From Archivesica marissinica (taxonomy: Eukaryota; Mollusca; Bivalvia; Venerida; Vesicomyidae): a DNA stretch of 64,000 nucleotides. The notes below the pieces were generated by a model. It did no database searches. It worked only from the letters and a program-made list of their open reading frames with translations, and was not told the origin of the DNA. The translations under genes were made by a program, and so were the position numbers. Location: contig CM026400.1 in NCBI GenBank assembly GCA_014843695.1, forward strand, positions 12,900,067 to 12,964,066. Reading direction: 5' to 3'. Positions 44,740-64,000 of this stretch are shown piece by piece; the stretch's first letter is position 1; each line of letters begins with the position of its first letter.

Positions 44740-45205
44740 AGATGTGGCTATGAAACTGTGATGTAGCTATACGACGTTGGTGTGGTTTGATGTGGCTATA
44801 AGACTTTGGTGTGGCTATAAGACTTTGGTGTGGCTATACGACTTTGGTGTGGTTTGATGTGGCTATAAGACGTTGATGTGGCTATAAGACTTTGATGTGG
44901 CTATATGATTTTGATGTGGCTATAAGACTTTGATGTGGCTATACGACTTTGATGTGGCTATACGACTTTGATCTGGCTATATGATTTTGATGTGGCTATA
45001 AGACTTTGATGTGGCTATAAGACTTTGATGTGGCTATAAGACTTTGATGTGGCTATACGACTTTGATGTGGCTATACGACTTTGATCTGGCTATATGATT
45101 TTGATGTGGCTATAACACTTTGATGTGGCTATAACACTTTGGTTTGGCTATAAGACTTTGATGTGGCTATACGATTTTGATCTGGCTATAAAACTTTGAT
45201 GTGGC
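44740..45205. repeat. 19-bp minisatellite
   Basis: About 24 copies of tttgatgtggctataagac with variants atacgac and atatgat. It runs directly into the CACGTG array at its right end. Confidence 0.93.
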
Positions 45206-45718
45206 TGTACATCATATGTCACGTGATCTTTGTGTACACCATATGTCACGTGATCTTTGTGTACACATATGTCACGTGATCTGTGTGTACACCATATGTC
45301 ACGTGATCTTTGTGTACATCATATGTCACGTGATCTGTGTGTACATCATATGTCACGTGATCTTTGTGTACACCATATGTCACGTGATCTTTGTGTACAC
45401 CATATGTCACGTGATCTTTGTGTACACCATATGTCACGTGATCTTTGTGTACACCATGTGTCACGTGATCTTTGTGTACACCATATGCCACGTGATCTTT
45501 GTGTACACCATATGTCACGTGATCTTTGTGTACACCATATGTCACGTGATCTTTGTGTACACCATATGTCACGTGGTCTTTGTGTACACCATATGTCACG
45601 TGATCTTTGTGTACACCATATGTCACGTGATCTTTGTGTACACCATATGCCACGTGATCTTTGTGTACATCATATGTCACGTGATCTTTGTGTACACCAT
45701 ATGTCACGTGAACTTTGT
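45206..45718. repeat. 27-bp minisatellite carrying CACGTG palindromes
   Basis: About 19 copies of tgtacaccatatgtcacgtg followed by atctttg (27 bp). Nearly every unit keeps tcacgtga, an eight-base palindrome with the E-box core CACGTG, and also catatg. As 27 is a multiple of three, the frames show nine-residue periods (CVHHMSRDL), but no gene is supported. It lies between the divergent sushi and astacin genes. Confidence 0.94.
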
Positions 45719-45732
45719 AACAAGCAATTATG

Positions 45733-46015
45733 ACGGATCTGTAGTCCAGTGGTAACACGCTGGACTGGTAATCCAGGGATCGCAAGTTCAATCCCTCGTA
45801 TGACCCTAATAAAATTAACAGTCTTTCAGATGGGACATTAAGCCGAGGTCTCGTATCGGTGCTGTACACCATGCACGTAAAAGAACCAGAGGAGGCTCTG
45901 GAAAGGATCTATATCTGTATCATTGCACTATCCTCCAAAATTCTAAAATGACTAATCTCTTCAGGAGGCGTCGCTCATATGGGCAACCGGTAGCGACGAT
46001 AAATAAACGTAAAAC
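45733..46015 (+). mobile_element. SINE family A copy
   Basis: Full copy with a 10-base target duplication, agcaattatg at 45723-45732 and agcaactatg at 46016-46025 (one mismatch). The head gacggatctgtagtccagtgg has anticodon-like loop ctggtaa; B box aagttcaatccc. It inserted at the very end of the CACGTG array. Confidence 0.9.
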
Positions 46016-46064
46016 AGCAACTATGTACCATTGTTCAGTTTATAATGGCCTAAGTCCTTTGCCG

Positions 46065-46262
46065 AGTTGTTAAGATCGTTGACTTCACCCCCCCCCATCA
46101 CCATTGTATGTTCGGATCTCAGTGTTGAATGCTGTCCTGCTGACTTGTGAAAAGTCGGTGGTTCTACATAGAATGCCTGAAATACCAAACCTATAATAAC
46201 TGGAGAGTGGCCATATGACCTAAGCTTTTTGTGCGTCGTTAAATCCCCAATTCAATCAACAC
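46065..46262 (+). mobile_element. SINE family E copy
   Basis: Head gttaagatcgttgacttcac, poly-C expansion, atgttcggatctcagtg, body cttgtgaaaagtcggtggtt, tail gagagtggccatatgaccta and gtgcgtcgttaaatccccaa. Complete but diverged. Confidence 0.7.
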
Positions 46263-46292
46263 AAACCAAACGAGACGTTTATAACGACTGGC

Positions 46293-46546
46293 GTGTGGCG
46301 TCCGTGGTCCAATGGAAGAGCGTCGGATTTGGAATCGAACGGTCCGGGTTCGATACTCAGTCAGGCCACGTATGTAGTGTCATTGAGAAAGGTACCTCAC
46401 ACCCAGTGCTTAGTACTGGTTAACCGCTATGGTCGGCTAAGCATGCCCAGGAAAACATGTCTAGGTCCCCGCAAGGGGTTTGACATTAATGGTACATACA
46501 TACATACACACATACACACGCACGCACGCACACACACACACACACA

Positions 46547-46578
<32 letters not shown>
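46293..46578 (+). mobile_element. SINE family B copy with expanded tail microsatellite
   Basis: Full family B copy; the catac tail has expanded and mutated into (acac)n, (gcac)n and (atac)n over about 80 bases. Confidence 0.88.
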
Positions 46579-46580
<2 letters not shown>

Positions 46581-46690
46581 ATGTCATTTTCGAGTATACC
46601 TCATAGACCCAGATGGTACATTTTCCCGCAGGTATGTCACATTATTACTAAATAATTATTTGCTAGACATTTTAATTTACTTCTTAAAGT

Positions 46691-62571
<15,881 letters not shown>

Positions 62572-62900
62572 GTGAGTTATTGCCCCTGAATACTCTCTAA
62601 AATTAGATAGGTTTTTAAGTATTTTCCTCTGTTTTTATCGTTGTTTCCTTTCCAAACATGCTAGCAATTTTATTCCACTATCGTTTTATAGATTATTAAA
62701 TTACTATATCTCGACAGATCTCCTACAGCGTATTCAATAGGTACGTATTTGTAAAACAATGCTATCGGTTAATTAACACAATTTTGATAAAACACCTATT
62801 CACATTTTTGGAAAATTAGAGATGTCTCTCATTACTAGTAATATAATAAACTAAATAGCTCATGGTCACATGGAGCCCCATACGGTAGGGTGCCGTATTA
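62572..62900. other. intron, unique part
   Basis: AT-rich sequence following the last visible astacin exon; no element seen. Confidence 0.5.
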
Positions 62901-62904
62901 TTTT

Positions 62905-63016
62905 ATTTGATGAAACCGTCCAGTTGACGTACAAACAGTCGGTGGTTATACATGGGTATACTCATATGAAGACCAGTGGTCTTGTTCCTCCAGTAAAAGC
63001 TGGAGAGTCGCCATAT
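62905..63016 (+). mobile_element. SINE family E fragment at the head of an array
   Basis: Contains acaaacagtcggtggttata, tggtcttgttcctccagtaa, and agctggagagtcgccatata. The last part runs straight into the 18-bp array. Confidence 0.6.
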
Positions 63017-64000
63017 AACCTTGTGACAGTGTATAACCTTGTGACAGTGTATAACCTTGTGACAGTGTATAACCTTGTGACAGTGTATAACCTTGTGACC
63101 GTGTATAACCTTGTGACAGTGTATAATCTTGTGACCTTGTGACCGTGTATAACCTTGTGACAGTGTATAACCTTGTGACAGTGTATAATCTTGTGACAGT
63201 GTATAACCTTATGACCGTGTATAACCTTGTGACAGTGTATAACCTTATGACAGTGTATAACCTTGTGACCGTGTATAATCTTGTGACCGTGTATAACCTT
63301 GTGACAGTGTATAACCTTGTGACCGTGTATAACCTTGTGACAGTGTATAACCTTGTGACAGTGTATAACCTTGTGACAGTGTATAACCTTGTGACAGTGT
63401 ATAATCTTGTGACAGTGTATAACCTTGTGACAGTGTATAACCTTGTGACAGTGTATAGCCTTGTGACAGTGTATAACCGTGTGACAGTGTATAACCTTGT
63501 GACCGTGTATAACCTTGTGACAGTGTATAACCTTGTGACAGTGTATAACCTTGTGACCGTGTATAACCTTGTGACAGTGTATAATCTTGTGACAGTGTAT
63601 AACCTTGTGACAGTGTATAGCCTTGTGACAGTGTATAACCTTATGACCGTGTATAACCTTGTGACAGTGTATAATCTTGTGACAGTGTATAACCTTGTGA
63701 CAGTGTATAGCCTTGTGACAGTGTATAACCTTATGACCATGTATAACCTTGTGACCGTGTATAACCTTGTGACCGTGTATAACCTTGTGACAGTGTATAA
63801 CCTTATGACAGTGTATAACCTTGTGACAGAGTATAACCTTGTGACAGTGTATAACCTTATGACAGTGTATAACCTTGTGACAGTGTATAACCTTGTGACA
63901 GTGTATAACCTTGTGACAGTGTATAACCTTGTGACAGAGTATAACCTTGTGTATAACCTTGTGACAGTGTATAACCATGTGACAGTGTATAACCTTGTGA
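63012..64000. repeat. 18-bp minisatellite
   Basis: About 54 copies of gtataaccttgtgacagt with gaccgt and ataatc variants, continuing to the window edge. As 18 is a multiple of three, simple six-residue periodic frames (YNLVTV on plus, TVTRLY on minus) are open on both strands. No gene is supported. Confidence 0.96.

Noticed and set aside
46581..46631. Extra astacin first exon (MSFSSIPHRPRWYIFPQ with donor gcag|gtatgt)
   Set aside because: Phase 0 would fit an exon starting at 46703, but the ATG is at the edge of a SINE tail, there is no leader peptide and no other support.
62946..63978. Minus-strand frames of 264 and 338 codons
   Set aside because: Six-residue periodic translation of the 18-bp array.

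Overview
This is eukaryotic, animal DNA, most likely from a mollusc and probably a bivalve. The evidence is the spliced gene structure, an APE-type LINE, several tRNA-headed SINE families, TIR-bearing MITEs and the extreme minisatellite load. The species cannot be named from sequence alone. The SINE and MITE motifs look to me like ones common in heterodont bivalves, but that is memory and not a search. By my estimate about 41 kb of the 64 kb (almost two thirds) is tandem repeat with units of 11 to 81 bp. Nearly all long open frames lie inside these arrays and are not genes.

Two spliced genes can be reconstructed by hand, arranged head to head. On the minus strand, a secreted sushi (CCP) protein runs from a signal-peptide exon at 42984-42909, through five CCP exons (20792-20574, 19357-19169, 18528-18337, 11699-11493, 8893-8630), to a Thr-rich 18-residue-repeat exon ending at a stop at 6744. 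All six introns are phase 1. Its first intron is 22 kb and holds a nearly intact L1/Tx1-like LINE (22.88-26.9 kb, opposite strand) and a 15.6-kb 34/27-bp minisatellite (27.15-42.8 kb). On the plus strand, an astacin-family zinc metalloprotease is spread over eight exons from about 46.7 kb to 62.57 kb and continues past the window. Its reading frame joins across every intron and includes the HExxHxxGxxH zinc site, the Met-turn and the four expected cysteines. The region between the genes (43.0-46.7 kb) holds a polypyrimidine tract, three short-unit arrays (one with about 19 palindromic CACGTG boxes) and SINEs.

Layout: 0-6.5 kb, arrays, a TA-flanked MITE with internal tandem repeats and a SINE; 6.5-20.8 kb, the 3' exons of the sushi gene separated by arrays, SINEs, MITEs and a 1000-N gap; 20.8-42.8 kb, its giant first intron; 43-46.7 kb, intergenic; 46.7-64 kb, the astacin gene with an array in most introns.

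The most interesting pattern is that several minisatellites start or end exactly at splice sites and have units that copy the exon-intron junction, so that a dozen or more decoy donors or acceptors sit beside the real one. It is seen in both genes (donors at 50209, 53983 and 20574; acceptors at 52626 and 53857; a nascent duplication at 11493). This suggests that minisatellites here are born by tandem duplication across splice junctions.
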